64,000 nucleotides of DNA from Acuticoccus sp. I52.16.1 (GTDB taxonomy: Bacteria; Pseudomonadota; Alphaproteobacteria; Rhizobiales; Amorphaceae), in assembly GCF_022865125.1 (NCBI RefSeq), contig NZ_CP094828.1:4147219-4211218 (forward strand), in the 5' to 3' direction. The notes beneath the pieces were generated by a model. The model was not told the origin of the DNA. It saw nothing but the letters and a program-made list of their open reading frames with translations, and made no database searches. Below, in pieces: positions 35,596 to 44,301 of this stretch (within the stretch, counting starts at the first letter, position 1; each line of letters starts with the position of its first letter). The translations under genes and the position numbers were made by a program.

Positions 35596-36230
35596 GTGCG
35601 CGCCACTTCGCCCGGCGCGGACTGCTCGTCATCCTGTCGTCGCCCTCGGGGGCCGGCAAGAGCACCATCTCCCGCCTGCTGCTCGACAGTGAGCGCGACA
35701 TGTCGCTCTCGATCTCCGTCACCACCCGTGCCCGTCGGCCGAGCGAGGTCGAGGGGGTGCACTACCACTTCGTCACGATGCGCGAGTTCGAGAAGATGCG
35801 CGACCGGGGCGAGCTGTTGGAGTGGGCCGAGGTGCACGGCAACTGCTACGGCACCCCGCGCGACCCGGTCGAGGCGTCGCTGTCGGACGGGAGCGACGTC
35901 CTGTTCGACATCGACTGGCAGGGCGCCGAGCAGATCACCGGCGCGATGCCGGACGACGTCGTCTCCATCTTCGTGCTGCCGCCGTCGGGCTCCGAGCTGA
36001 AGTCGCGCCTGGTGCGCCGGGCGGAGGACGACGAGGCGACCATCCTGCGCCGCCTTGCCAACGCGCGCGAGGAGCTGGGCCACTACAGCGACTACGATTA
36101 CGTCGTCGTCAACGACGACCTGGAGAGCGCGTTGGAGGGCGTCAGGGCGATCCTGCACGCCGAACGGCTGCGCCGGCGCCGACTGGTCGGTGTGGACGGC
36201 TTCGTGGACGGCATCGTCAAGGCACTCTGA
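35592..36230 (+). CDS. gmk: Guanylate kinase
   Basis: A 212-residue kinase converting GMP to GDP with ATP. The P-loop is [10 protein letters not shown] (16-25), and the GMP-binding part has [20 protein letters not shown] and [11 protein letters not shown]. The length is standard. It ends the fabD-gmk cluster. The next gene starts 60 bp later on the same strand but belongs functionally to the glx operon. Confidence 0.96.
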   Translation: MSARHFARRGLLVILSSPSGAGKSTISRLLLDSERDMSLSISVTTRARRPSEVEGVHYHFVTMREFEKMRDRGELLEWAEVHGNCYGTPRDPVEASLSDGSDVLFDIDWQGAEQITGAMPDDVVSIFVLPPSGSELKSRLVRRAEDDEATILRRLANAREELGHYSDYDYVVVNDDLESALEGVRAILHAERLRRRRLVGVDGFVDGIVKAL

Positions 36231-36290
36231 CGGGGTGCGGCGCCGCCGGCCCTGAGGCAGGATGGAGCCGACACCAAAGGAGAGCCGCGC

Positions 36291-36995
36291 GTGGCGAAGA
36301 AACCGTCGACCCACGCCCAGCCCCGCCCCGACACGACCGGCCGACGAAAGACACCGGACCCCCGCCCGGCGCTGCACCAGGACCCGCACGCCGTGCGTGA
36401 CCGGCGCGAGCGTGTGCTCGAGGTCGCCATCGGGCGCGAGGTGCGGGCCCTGCGGGTGCATCTCGGCATCACCGCCGCGGAGCTGGCGGCGAAGACCGGC
36501 ATCTCGGTCGGCATGCTCTCCAAGATCGAAAACGGGCAGACCTCGCCCTCGCTCACCACGCTGCAATCGCTCGCCGGGGCGCTCGGCGTGCCGCTCACGG
36601 CCTTCTTCCGCCGGTTCGAGGAGGAGCGCACCGCCGTCTTCGTCAAGGCGGGCGAGGGCGTCGACGTCGACCGGCGCGGCACGCGGGCGGGGCACCAGTA
36701 CAACCTGCTCGGCCACCTCGGCCTCAACTCCGCCGGCGTCACGGTGGAGCCCTACCTCATCACGTTGACCGAGGAATCGGACGTCTTCCCCGCCTTCCAG
36801 CACGAGGGGCTGGAGTTCCTCTTCATGCTGGAGGGCGAGGTGGTCTACCGCCACGGCGACAACCTCTACCGCATGACCCCCGGTGACAGCCTGTTCTTCG
36901 ACGCCGACGCCCAGCACGGGCCCGAAGAGCTGGTGACGCGGCCGATCCGCTACCTGTCGATTATCTCCTACCGACCGCATCGGCAGAGCGAGTGA
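36291..36995 (+). CDS. XRE-cupin transcriptional regulator
   Basis: A 234-residue regulator from GTG 36291. Residues ~45-105 form an XRE helix-turn-helix (GITAAELAAKTGISVGMLSK, IENGQTSPSLTTLQSLAGAL). Residues ~150-230 form a cupin sensor domain (HEGLEFLFMLEGEVVYRHGD, MTPGDSLFFDADAQHGPEE). Regulators of this type often control amine, polyamine or amino-acid genes. It lies 87 bp upstream of glxB on the same strand, with an inverted repeat between them, so it probably controls the glx-glnT genes. Confidence 0.85.
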   Translation: MAKKPSTHAQPRPDTTGRRKTPDPRPALHQDPHAVRDRRERVLEVAIGREVRALRVHLGITAAELAAKTGISVGMLSKIENGQTSPSLTTLQSLAGALGVPLTAFFRRFEEERTAVFVKAGEGVDVDRRGTRAGHQYNLLGHLGLNSAGVTVEPYLITLTEESDVFPAFQHEGLEFLFMLEGEVVYRHGDNLYRMTPGDSLFFDADAQHGPEELVTRPIRYLSIISYRPHRQSE

Positions 36996-37005
36996 GTCGC
37001 CTCTA

Positions 37006-37022
37006 AGGAAAAAATGTTTCCT
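37006..37022. promoter_or_regulatory. Inverted repeat upstream of glxB (candidate operator)
   Basis: AGGAAA-AAATG-TTTCCT, a perfect 6-bp inverted repeat with 5-bp spacer, is placed immediately upstream of a candidate promoter for glxB and downstream of the XRE-cupin gene. Likely binding site for that regulator. Confidence 0.5.
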
Positions 37023-37027
37023 CACAG

Positions 37028-37056
37028 TTGATCGACCCGCGGACCTTTGCTACATG
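37028..37056 (+). promoter_or_regulatory. Candidate sigma70-type promoter of glxB
   Basis: TTGATC (37028-37033), a 17-bp spacer and TACATG (37051-37056), 27 bp before the glxB ATG. The -10 match is weak. Confidence 0.35.
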
Positions 37057-37082
37057 CCTGCCCAGCAATGGAGCGGGCCCAT

Positions 37083-37982
37083 ATGTGCGGCATTGTCGGA
37101 CTGTTTCTGAAGAACGAGACGCACCGCCGCGACCTCGGCGCCCTGACGGCCGAGATGCTGGCGGTGCTCACCGATCGCGGGCCGGACAGTGCCGGGATCG
37201 CCATCTATTCCCCCACGGCCGCCGGCCGCGCCAAGCTGACGGTGCGCTCGGAGGATCCGTCGGTCGACTGGGCCGCCGTCGCCGCCGACGTCGCCCGCAC
37301 GGTCGGCGAGCCGGTCGAGGCGGTCGCACGCGACACGCACGCGGTACTGACGCTGCCGGGCGCCGCATTGGAAGCGGCCGTCGCGGCGCTGCGCGTGGCA
37401 CGGCCCGATGTCGCGGTGATGTCCCGCGGCGAGGCGATGGAGATCTACAAGGAAGTCGGCCTGCCGCCGGAGGTCGCCAAACGGTTCGACATCGCCGGGA
37501 TGGGCGGCACGCACGCCATCGGCCACACCCGCATGGCGACCGAGTCGGCCGTCACCACCATGGGCGCGCACCCGTTCTCGACCGGCGCGGACCAGTGCCT
37601 GATCCACAACGGCTCGCTGTCCAACCACAACAATGTGCGGCGCACGCTGCGCCATGCCGGCATCGCGTTCGAGAGCGAGAACGACACCGAAGTCGCCGCC
37701 GCCTACCTCACCCACAAGATGGCGGGCGGGCTCGACCTCGGCGCCGCGCTGGACGCGGGGATCGCCGACCTCGACGGCTTCTACACCTTCGTCGTCGCCA
37801 CCCGGACCGGCTTCGGCGTGCTGCGCGACCCGATTGCCTGCAAGCCCGCCGTGCTCGCCGAGACGGACGACTACGTGGCGATCGGCTCGGAGTACCGCGC
37901 GATGGCGATGCTGCCGGGGATCGACACCGCGAAGGTGTGGGAGCCGGAACCGGCCACCAGCTACTTCTGGACCCACCAATGA
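37083..37982 (+). CDS. glxB: Class II glutamine amidotransferase, GlxB / MgsA type
   Basis: A 299-residue Ntn-type amidotransferase starting MCGIVGLFLK, with nucleophile Cys2 and no propeptide. GHTRMATESAVTTMGAHPF and LIHNGSLSNHNNVRRTL are the glutaminase motifs. It matches GlxB of rhizobia and MgsA, a subunit of N-methylglutamate synthase, which makes N-methylglutamate from glutamate and methylamine. The ATG overlaps nothing upstream, and its stop overlaps glxC by 4 bp. With glxC, glxD and glnT it forms an operon probably regulated by the XRE-cupin protein. Confidence 0.9.
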   Translation: MCGIVGLFLKNETHRRDLGALTAEMLAVLTDRGPDSAGIAIYSPTAAGRAKLTVRSEDPSVDWAAVAADVARTVGEPVEAVARDTHAVLTLPGAALEAAVAALRVARPDVAVMSRGEAMEIYKEVGLPPEVAKRFDIAGMGGTHAIGHTRMATESAVTTMGAHPFSTGADQCLIHNGSLSNHNNVRRTLRHAGIAFESENDTEVAAAYLTHKMAGGLDLGAALDAGIADLDGFYTFVVATRTGFGVLRDPIACKPAVLAETDDYVAIGSEYRAMAMLPGIDTAKVWEPEPATSYFWTHQ

Positions 37983-38665
37983 GCACCACTTTCGACCTCG
38001 CCGCGGCGCCGCTGCGCGACTTGAACCGCGCGCTGCATGCGATCGGCCCTGGCGACAACCGCACCACCTGGGACATCGTCAACCCGCGCGGCGCCCACTC
38101 GGTCGCCGTCGGCGTGACGGAGCCGGTGGAGATCACCGTGCGCGGCAACGTCGGCTACTACTGCGGCGGCATGAACGAGAATGCGACCATCCGGGTCGAA
38201 GGGTCGGCCGGGCCGGGGCTGGGCGAAAACATCATGTCCGGCACCATCCGCGTCACCGGCGACGCCAGCCAGTACGCCGGGGCGACCGGGCGCGGCGGGC
38301 TCATCGTCATCGAGGGCAACGCCTCCTCGCGCTGCGGCATCTCCATGAAGGGGGTCGACATCGTGGTCGGCGGCAACGTGGGCCACATGTCGGCCTTCAT
38401 GGCGCAGGCCGGGCGGCTCGTCGTCCTGGGCGACGCCGGCCACGGGCTGGGCGATTCCCTCTACGAGGCGGACCTCTACGTGCGCGGCACCGTCGCCAGC
38501 CTCGGCGCCGACTGCGAGGAGAAGCCGATGGACGCCGAGCATCGCGCCGCGCTCGCCGCCCTCCTCGCCGAGGCGGGGGTCGAGGCCGATCCGGCGAGCT
38601 TCAAGCGCTACGGCTCCGCCCGCACGCTCTACCACTTCAACGTCGACAACGCCGATGCGTACTGA
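37979..38665 (+). CDS. glxC: GlxC / MgsB, GltB C-terminal-like (GXGXG) subunit
   Basis: A 228-residue protein made mostly of a right-handed beta-helix, with repeated Gly-rich turns (RGNVGYYCGGMNENATIRVE, GGLIVIEGNASSRCGISMKG). This corresponds to the GXGXG domain at the C-terminus of glutamate synthase GltB. In the GlxBCD/MgsABC complex the three parts of glutamate synthase are encoded separately, and this is the structural domain. It is coupled to glxB by an ATGA overlap and is 9 bp before glxD. Confidence 0.9.
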   Translation: MSTTFDLAAAPLRDLNRALHAIGPGDNRTTWDIVNPRGAHSVAVGVTEPVEITVRGNVGYYCGGMNENATIRVEGSAGPGLGENIMSGTIRVTGDASQYAGATGRGGLIVIEGNASSRCGISMKGVDIVVGGNVGHMSAFMAQAGRLVVLGDAGHGLGDSLYEADLYVRGTVASLGADCEEKPMDAEHRAALAALLAEAGVEADPASFKRYGSARTLYHFNVDNADAY

Positions 38666-38674
38666 GGCGACACG

Positions 38675-39997
38675 ATGACCAAGCCGCTCACCCCGCCGCA
38701 ACCCTCCGCGACGTTCGACGACATGACGATGGCGGAGATCCGCCGCGCCGCCGCCACCGGCATCTACGACATCCGCGGCGGCGGGGCGAAGCGCAAGGTG
38801 CCCCACTTCGACGATCTCGTCGTGCTGGGCGCCTCGATGTCGCGCTACCCGCTGGAGGGCTACCGCGAGCGCTGCGACACCGACGTCGTGCTCGGCGACC
38901 GCTTCGCCGAGAAGCCCCTGCACCTGAAGATCCCGATCACCATCGCGGGGATGAGCTTCGGCTCGCTCTCCGGCCCCGCGAAGGAAGCGCTGGGGCGCGG
39001 CGCCACGCTCGCCGGCACTTCCACCACCACCGGCGACGGCGGCATGACGGACGAGGAGCGCGGGCATTCGCAAACGCTCGTCTACCAGCTCCTGCCGTCG
39101 CGCTACGGTATGAACCCGAGGGATCTGCGCCGCGCCGACGCGATCGAGGTGGTGATCGGGCAGGGCGCCAAGCCGGGCGGCGGCGGCATGCTGCTGGGGC
39201 AGAAGATCTCGCCCCGCGTCGCCGCCATGCGCACGCTGCCCGAGGGGATCGACCAGCGCTCGGCCTGCCGGCACCCGGATTGGACCGGTCCGGACGACCT
39301 CGCCATCAAGATCGCCGAGCTGCGCGAGATCACCGACTGGCAAAAGCCGATCTTCATCAAGGTCGGCGCCTCGCGGCCCTACTACGACACCGCGCTGTCG
39401 GTGAAGGCCGGGGCCGACGTCGTCGTGCTCGACGGCATGCAGGGCGGGACCGCGGCGACGCAGTCGGTCTTCATCGAGAATGTCGGCATTCCGACCTTGG
39501 CGGCGATCCGCCCCGCGGTGCAGGCGCTGCGCGATCTCGGCATGCACCGCAAGGTGCAGCTCGTCGTCTCCGGCGGCATCCGCTCGGGCGCCGACGTCGC
39601 CAAGGCGCTGGCGCTCGGGGCGGACGCGGTGTCGATCGGCTCGGCCGCGCTGGTCGCCATCGGCGACAACGATCCGAAGTGGGAGGCCGAGTACAACGCG
39701 CTCGGCACCACCGCCGGCGCCTACGACGACTGGCACGAGGGGCGCGACCCCGCCGGCATCACCACGCAGGACCCCGAGCTGATGAAGCGGCTCGACCCGG
39801 TCGCCGCCGGGCGCAAGCTCGCCAACTATCTCAAGGTCATGACGATGGAGGCGCAGACCATCGCCCGCGCCTGCGGCCACAACCATGTGCACAACCTGGA
39901 ACCCGAGGACCTTTGTGCGCTGACGATCGAGGCGGCGGCCATGGCTGGCGTGCCGCTTGCTGGCACGAACTGGATTCCCGGCGCGGACCGTTCGTGA
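38675..39997 (+). CDS. glxD: GlxD / MgsC, glutamate-synthase-like FMN barrel subunit
   Basis: A 440-residue protein corresponding to the FMN-binding (beta/alpha)8 synthase domain of GltB. IAGMSFGSLSGPAKEALGRG, GQGAKPGGGGMLLGQKIS and VVSGGIRSGADVAKALALGA are diagnostic. With GlxB supplying ammonia or methylamine transfer and GlxC as scaffold, it should aminate a 2-oxo acid or convert glutamate to N-methylglutamate. Its stop overlaps a GTG (39994) that could extend glnT. Confidence 0.9.
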   Translation: MTKPLTPPQPSATFDDMTMAEIRRAAATGIYDIRGGGAKRKVPHFDDLVVLGASMSRYPLEGYRERCDTDVVLGDRFAEKPLHLKIPITIAGMSFGSLSGPAKEALGRGATLAGTSTTTGDGGMTDEERGHSQTLVYQLLPSRYGMNPRDLRRADAIEVVIGQGAKPGGGGMLLGQKISPRVAAMRTLPEGIDQRSACRHPDWTGPDDLAIKIAELREITDWQKPIFIKVGASRPYYDTALSVKAGADVVVLDGMQGGTAATQSVFIENVGIPTLAAIRPAVQALRDLGMHRKVQLVVSGGIRSGADVAKALALGADAVSIGSAALVAIGDNDPKWEAEYNALGTTAGAYDDWHEGRDPAGITTQDPELMKRLDPVAAGRKLANYLKVMTMEAQTIARACGHNHVHNLEPEDLCALTIEAAAMAGVPLAGTNWIPGADRS

Positions 39998-40029
39998 AAG
40001 CGACCCCGGCGGCGGACACGGAGGAACTC

Positions 40030-41352
40030 ATGACGAACGTTGACGGCCCCACCACCCTCGACCTCGCGGCCTATGCGGCGGAGAAGGGGGTTCGGTACTT
40101 CATGATCTCCTACACCGATCTCTTCGGCGGGCAGCGCGCCAAGCTGGTGCCCGCCGCCGCGATCGGCGACATGCAGTCCGAGGGGGCCGGGTTCGCCGGC
40201 TTCGCGAGCTGGCTCGACATGACCCCCGCCGACGCCGACATGCTGGCCGTGCCGGACCCCGCCGCGGTCTTCCAGCTCCCCTGGAAGCCCGAGGTCGCCT
40301 GGGTCGCCGCCAACCCGGTGATGAACGACGCGGAGGTGGCGCAGGCGCCCCGCAACGTCCTGCGCAAGGTGCTCGCCACGGCGGCCGGGCAGGGGCTGAC
40401 GATCAAGACCGGCGTCGAGGCCGAGTTCTTCCTCGTCACGCCGGACGGCGAGGCGATCTCCGACGCCGCCGACACCGCCGCCAAGCCCTGCTACGACGCG
40501 CAGGCCCTGATGCGCCGCTACGACATCATCGCCGAGATCTGCGACGCGATGCTGGAACTCGGCTGGGAGCCGTACCAGAACGACCACGAGGACGCGAACG
40601 GCCAGTTCGAGATGAACTGGATGTTCGCCGACGCGCTGGTCACGGCCGACCGGCACTCGTTCTTCAAGTTCATGGTCAAGTCGATCGCCGAGAAGCACGG
40701 GCTGCGGGCGACCTTCATGCCCAAGCCGTTCGCGAACCTCACCGGCAACGGCTGTCACATGCACCTTTCGGTATGGGACGCGGCCGGCAACAACCGCTTC
40801 TCCGATCCCGCCGCGGAGCTGGGCCTTTCGGCCGACGGCAAACACTTCCTCGGCGGCATCATGCGCCATGCGCCGGGGCTGACGGCGATCACCAACCCCA
40901 CCGTCAACTCCTACAAGCGCATCAACGCGCCGGTGACGCTGTCGGGCGCGACGTGGTCGCCCAACACCGTCACCTGGACGGGCAACAACCGCACCCACAT
41001 GGTGCGCGTGCCGGGGCCGGGGCGGTTCGAGCTGCGTCTGGCGGACGGGGCGGCCAACCCCTACCTCTTCCAGGCGGCTGCGATCGCGGCGGGGCTCGCG
41101 GGGCTGGCCGACAAGGCCGATCCGGGCCCGCGCAGCGACGTCAACATGTACGCCGAGGGGCATCGCGCCGAGGGCGTGAAGCTGCCGCTCAATCTCCTCG
41201 ACGCGCTGCGCGCGCTGGAGGCGGACACGGCGCTCAGGGCCGCCGTCGGCGACGAAGTTTCGGCCGCCTTCCTGAAGCTGAAGCACCACGAGTGGAACGA
41301 GTATGCGCGCCACTTCACCCAGTGGGAACGCGCCACGACGCTCGACATCTGA
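40030..41352 (+). CDS. glnT: Glutamine-synthetase-family protein, GlnT / gamma-glutamylmethylamide synthetase type
   Basis: A 440-residue ligase of the glutamine synthetase fold. VEAEFFLVTPDGE and QFEMNWMFADAL hold metal-binding glutamates, TGNGCHMHLSVWD the ATP/glutamate region, and PGRFELRLADGAANPYL the later active-site Arg/Glu. It matches rhizobial GlnT and GmaS, which joins methylamine to glutamate. Linkage to glxBCD supports an amine-assimilation role, but GlnT in rhizobia can also make glutamine. ATG 40030 follows GAGGAACT; a GTG at 39994 overlapping the glxD stop is an alternative. Confidence 0.88.
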   Translation: MTNVDGPTTLDLAAYAAEKGVRYFMISYTDLFGGQRAKLVPAAAIGDMQSEGAGFAGFASWLDMTPADADMLAVPDPAAVFQLPWKPEVAWVAANPVMNDAEVAQAPRNVLRKVLATAAGQGLTIKTGVEAEFFLVTPDGEAISDAADTAAKPCYDAQALMRRYDIIAEICDAMLELGWEPYQNDHEDANGQFEMNWMFADALVTADRHSFFKFMVKSIAEKHGLRATFMPKPFANLTGNGCHMHLSVWDAAGNNRFSDPAAELGLSADGKHFLGGIMRHAPGLTAITNPTVNSYKRINAPVTLSGATWSPNTVTWTGNNRTHMVRVPGPGRFELRLADGAANPYLFQAAAIAAGLAGLADKADPGPRSDVNMYAEGHRAEGVKLPLNLLDALRALEADTALRAAVGDEVSAAFLKLKHHEWNEYARHFTQWERATTLDI

Positions 41353-41474
41353 GCCGCGATCCGGCGATGTGAGGGGGCGGGTGGCGGCCTCAGGGCCGGC
41401 CGCCCGCAATCGTTGTTTGGTTCGCCAGCGGCCGCCGATGCGTGCCGGCGGGCGAGGGCGCAAGGAGGCGCGAC

Positions 41475-42806
41475 GTGCCAGGACCCACACCCGATCCCGT
41501 CGACGGCGCCGCGGCGCTTCCCCCCGAGGCGGACGTCGTCGTGGTCGGCGGCGGCATCATCGGCACCACGACGGCGCTGGAGCTCGCCGAGCGCGGCCTC
41601 AAAGTGGTGCTGTGCGAGAAGGGGATCATCGCCGGCGAGCAGTCGAGCCGCAATTGGGGCTGGGTGCGCCTCGCCCGCCGCGACCCGCGCGAGATCGAGC
41701 TGATGATGGCCTCGATCAAGATCTGGGAGGGCCTCGCCGAGCGCGTCGGCGCCGACGTCGGCTACACCCAGTGCGGCGTCGTCGTCCCGTTCTACAGCGC
41801 CGAGAACGCGGCCAAGGACACCGATTGGCTGAAGAACGTCGAAGGGCGCCAGACGCGGATCGAGCGGGTCGACCGCGAGACCGTCGACCGCCTGCTACCG
41901 GGGCTGAACTTCGCCCACGACGGCGGCATCTACGCCCCGCACGACGGCCGCGCCGAGCCGCAGAAGGCCGCCCCGGCCGTCGCCCGCGCCGCCGCCGCCA
42001 AGGGCGCCACCGTGATGACCGGCTGCGCGGTCCGCGGGCTCGACGTCGAGGGCGGCGTGGTGAAGGGCGTCTACACCGAGAAAGGGCGGATCCGCGCCGA
42101 TGCGGTGGTCGTCGCCGGCGGTGCCTGGTCGCGGCTGCTGCTGCGCCAGGCCGGCGTGACCCTGCCGCAGCTCAAGGTCACCAACTCGGTGATGCGCACG
42201 ACGCCGGTCGCGGACGGGCCGACGGTGACGATCCGCGGGCCCAACTTCTCGGTCCGCAAGCGGGCGGACGGCGGGTATACGATTTCCACGCTCGTCGCCA
42301 ACGACTTCGACCTGACGCCGGACAGCTTCCGGTTCTTCGCAAAATTCCTGCCGGCGGCGAAGATGGAGTGGCGCCAGCTCCGCCCACGCCTCGGCCTGCG
42401 GTTCTACCAGGAGCTGCGCGACATGGCGCCCTGGGATCCCAATGCGGAGAGCCCCTTCGAGGAGATCCGCATCCTCGACCCCGCGCCCAACAAGCGGATG
42501 ACGGACCGCGCCTTCGCCGCCGCCAAGGAGGCGATCCCGGCGCTGCGCAAGGCCGAGGTCGCCCAGCGTTGGGCCGGCATGATCGACGCGACGCCCGACG
42601 CCGTGCCGGTGATCTCCAAAGTGGCCGAGCGGCCTGGGCTCACCATCGCCACCGGCTTCTCAGGCCACGGCTTCGGCCTCGGGCCTGCGAGCGGCCGCCT
42701 CGCCGCCGACCTCGTCACCGGTGCCCACCCCCTCGTCGATCCCGCGGCCTTCCGGCTCTCCCGGTTCTTCGACGGATCGCCAATCGTGCCGCTGACTGGC
42801 GTGTAG
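41475..42806 (+). CDS. FAD-dependent amine/amino-acid oxidase (DAO family)
   Basis: A 443-residue flavoprotein starting at GTG 41475 behind a strong AAGGAGG. DVVVVGGGIIGTTTALELAE is the FAD-binding dinucleotide fold. GEQSSRNWGWVRLARRDPRE and TGFSGHGFGLGPASGRLAADL are typical of DAO-superfamily oxidases acting on amino acids, sarcosine or other secondary amines. It follows glnT on the same strand after 122 bp. It could oxidise the N-methyl or amino product of the glx pathway, but the multi-subunit N-methylglutamate dehydrogenase genes are not present here. Substrate unproven. Confidence 0.82.
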   Translation: MPGPTPDPVDGAAALPPEADVVVVGGGIIGTTTALELAERGLKVVLCEKGIIAGEQSSRNWGWVRLARRDPREIELMMASIKIWEGLAERVGADVGYTQCGVVVPFYSAENAAKDTDWLKNVEGRQTRIERVDRETVDRLLPGLNFAHDGGIYAPHDGRAEPQKAAPAVARAAAAKGATVMTGCAVRGLDVEGGVVKGVYTEKGRIRADAVVVAGGAWSRLLLRQAGVTLPQLKVTNSVMRTTPVADGPTVTIRGPNFSVRKRADGGYTISTLVANDFDLTPDSFRFFAKFLPAAKMEWRQLRPRLGLRFYQELRDMAPWDPNAESPFEEIRILDPAPNKRMTDRAFAAAKEAIPALRKAEVAQRWAGMIDATPDAVPVISKVAERPGLTIATGFSGHGFGLGPASGRLAADLVTGAHPLVDPAAFRLSRFFDGSPIVPLTGV

Positions 42807-42894
42807 CGCTGAGGCGACGAACCCGACGCGTGACTTGGGGGCTAGGCAGAGCGAGGGGAGTTCCCCCCTCGCGCTCCCCCCGCCTCGCCGGCGG

Positions 42895-42945
42895 GCAGGC
42901 CGTCAGGTCAGATGTCTGAAGGAGACATCTGCTCTGACGACCTGC
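42895..42945. repeat. 23-bp imperfect inverted repeat (long hairpin)
   Basis: Arms 42895-42917 and 42923-42945 match at 20 of 23 positions with a 5-nt loop; the inner eight pairs (AGATGTCT/AGACATCT) are perfect. It lies between the convergent FAD oxidase and amidase genes and may act as a two-way terminator. Confidence 0.75.
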
Positions 42946-42951
42946 ATTGAG

Positions 42952-43054
42952 GCTGAGGAGGGCTGCGACGGCGTCAAGCCCCCGTCCTCGCCATGCTCGC
43001 TGCGCTGCGCGTGGCTCCGGGCGCGGGCTTGACCCCGCCGCATCCCTCCGAGGC
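42952..43054. repeat. Second, larger inverted repeat beside it
   Basis: Arms 42952-42981 and 43025-43054 match at 24 of 30 positions; both contain GTCAAGCCC and GGAGGG-type blocks. They enclose a 43-bp CG-rich core. With the preceding hairpin this fills almost all of the convergent gap and resembles the dispersed intergenic palindromic elements of rhizobia. Confidence 0.6.
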
Positions 43055-43062
43055 GGGGCCGG

Positions 43063-44301
43063 TCAGGTCGTCGGGGATCCGGCGATCTCCAGGGGGCCGG
43101 TCGGGGCCGCTAGGAGTTCGGCGAGCATCAGGAGGTCGATGTCGGCGCCGCGGGGGGCGATCAGCGACAGGCCCAGCGGACGGCCGTCGACGGTCGCGAT
43201 CGGCAGCGAGATCTGCGGCAGGCCGGCGAGGCCCGCGATGCACAACAGGTTCATCGCCGCGTGGCGGTAGACGATTTCCACCTCGTCCACGTCGCCGCCC
43301 CTCGGCGGGGCCGTGCGCGGCACCGTCGGCAGCACCATCACCGTGCCGGGCGGCACCACCCGGTCGATCTCGGCGACGATCGCCTCGCGCTGCTTTGCGG
43401 CGGTGGCCACTGCGTCGGCATCGATGGTGCGCGCGGTCTCGAACCGCTCGCGCACGCCGGGGCCGAAGATCGGTCCCGTCGCCTCCACCCAGGCGCCGAC
43501 GCTCGCCCAGATCTCCGCTCCCTGCAGCACCCGGAACGTCGCCGACCAGGCGGCGAGCCCATCCGCCGCCACCGTGACGTGGCGGCGGTCGGGGATGGCC
43601 TCGGCGATCCGGTCCACCGCAGGGGCGAGCGCGGCGCGGAGCGGCGGCTCCAGCGCGGCGAACGCGTCGTCCGCGATCACCAGGCGCTCGAACGGGCGGG
43701 CGGTCGCGCGGTCGTGCAGCAGCACCCGGCCGACCGCGTGCATCACCGCCGCCTCGCGCGCGAACCAGCCGACCGTGTCGAAGCTGGGTGCGAAGGGGAC
43801 GATGCCGGTGAGCGGGATGCGCCCGTGCGTCGGGCGCATGCCGAAGAGGCCGCAGTAGCTCGCCGGCGTGCGCACCGAGCCGCCGCAGTCGGTCCCCAGC
43901 GCGAAGTCCGCCGCGCGCGCCGCCACCGCCGAGGCCGACCCGCTCGACGAGCCGCCCGGCACGCACGCCGGTGCCGCGGGGTTGAGGGGCGTTCCGTAGT
44001 GGTGGTTCTCGCCGGTCAGCGAGTAGCACATCTCGTCCGACACCGTGCGGCCGACGAGATCGGCGCCGGCGGCCAGGATGTCGGCCACCGCCGGGGCGGT
44101 CTCGGTCGCCGCCGCGTGGGTCCGCAACCAGTCCGGCTGGCCGTTGCCGGCGGTGCTGCCGGCGATGTCGAACACGTCCTTCGCCGCGAAGCCGAGGCCG
44201 GAGAGGGGGCCGGGGCTGGTGTGGGTGCGCGTGACGTTGTTGGTTCGGCAGAACGCCCCCAGCGCGTCGATCGCCGCCATGTCGGTCAGCGGCGCGCTCA
44301 T
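43063..44301 (-). CDS. Amidase (amidase-signature family)
   Basis: A 412-residue serine hydrolase with the amidase-signature Ser-cisSer-Lys triad: Lys in GFAAKDVFDIAG, the cis-Ser in CVPGGSSSGSASAVAAR, and the nucleophile Ser in GTDCGGSVRTPASYCG. It hydrolyses a carboxamide to acid and ammonia, with unknown substrate. Its ATG overlaps the stop of the deaminase-like gene by 4 bp, making it the last gene of the binding-protein/LivH/LivMGF/amidohydrolase operon. It is short compared with many family members (~450-500), but the core is complete. Confidence 0.9.
   Translation of the reverse strand: MSAPLTDMAAIDALGAFCRTNNVTRTHTSPGPLSGLGFAAKDVFDIAGSTAGNGQPDWLRTHAAATETAPAVADILAAGADLVGRTVSDEMCYSLTGENHHYGTPLNPAAPACVPGGSSSGSASAVAARAADFALGTDCGGSVRTPASYCGLFGMRPTHGRIPLTGIVPFAPSFDTVGWFAREAAVMHAVGRVLLHDRATARPFERLVIADDAFAALEPPLRAALAPAVDRIAEAIPDRRHVTVAADGLAAWSATFRVLQGAEIWASVGAWVEATGPIFGPGVRERFETARTIDADAVATAAKQREAIVAEIDRVVPPGTVMVLPTVPRTAPPRGGDVDEVEIVYRHAAMNLLCIAGLAGLPQISLPIATVDGRPLGLSLIAPRGADIDLLMLAELLAAPTGPLEIAGSPTT

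Noticed and set aside
37633-40029. Long plus-strand frame running into glnT
   Set aside because: Only the part from about 40030 resembles glutamine synthetase. The rest is an out-of-frame reading of glxB, glxC and glxD.
42807-43062. Possible insertion-sequence remnant
   Set aside because: Inverted repeats are present but there is no transposase fragment, and no target duplication is apparent.
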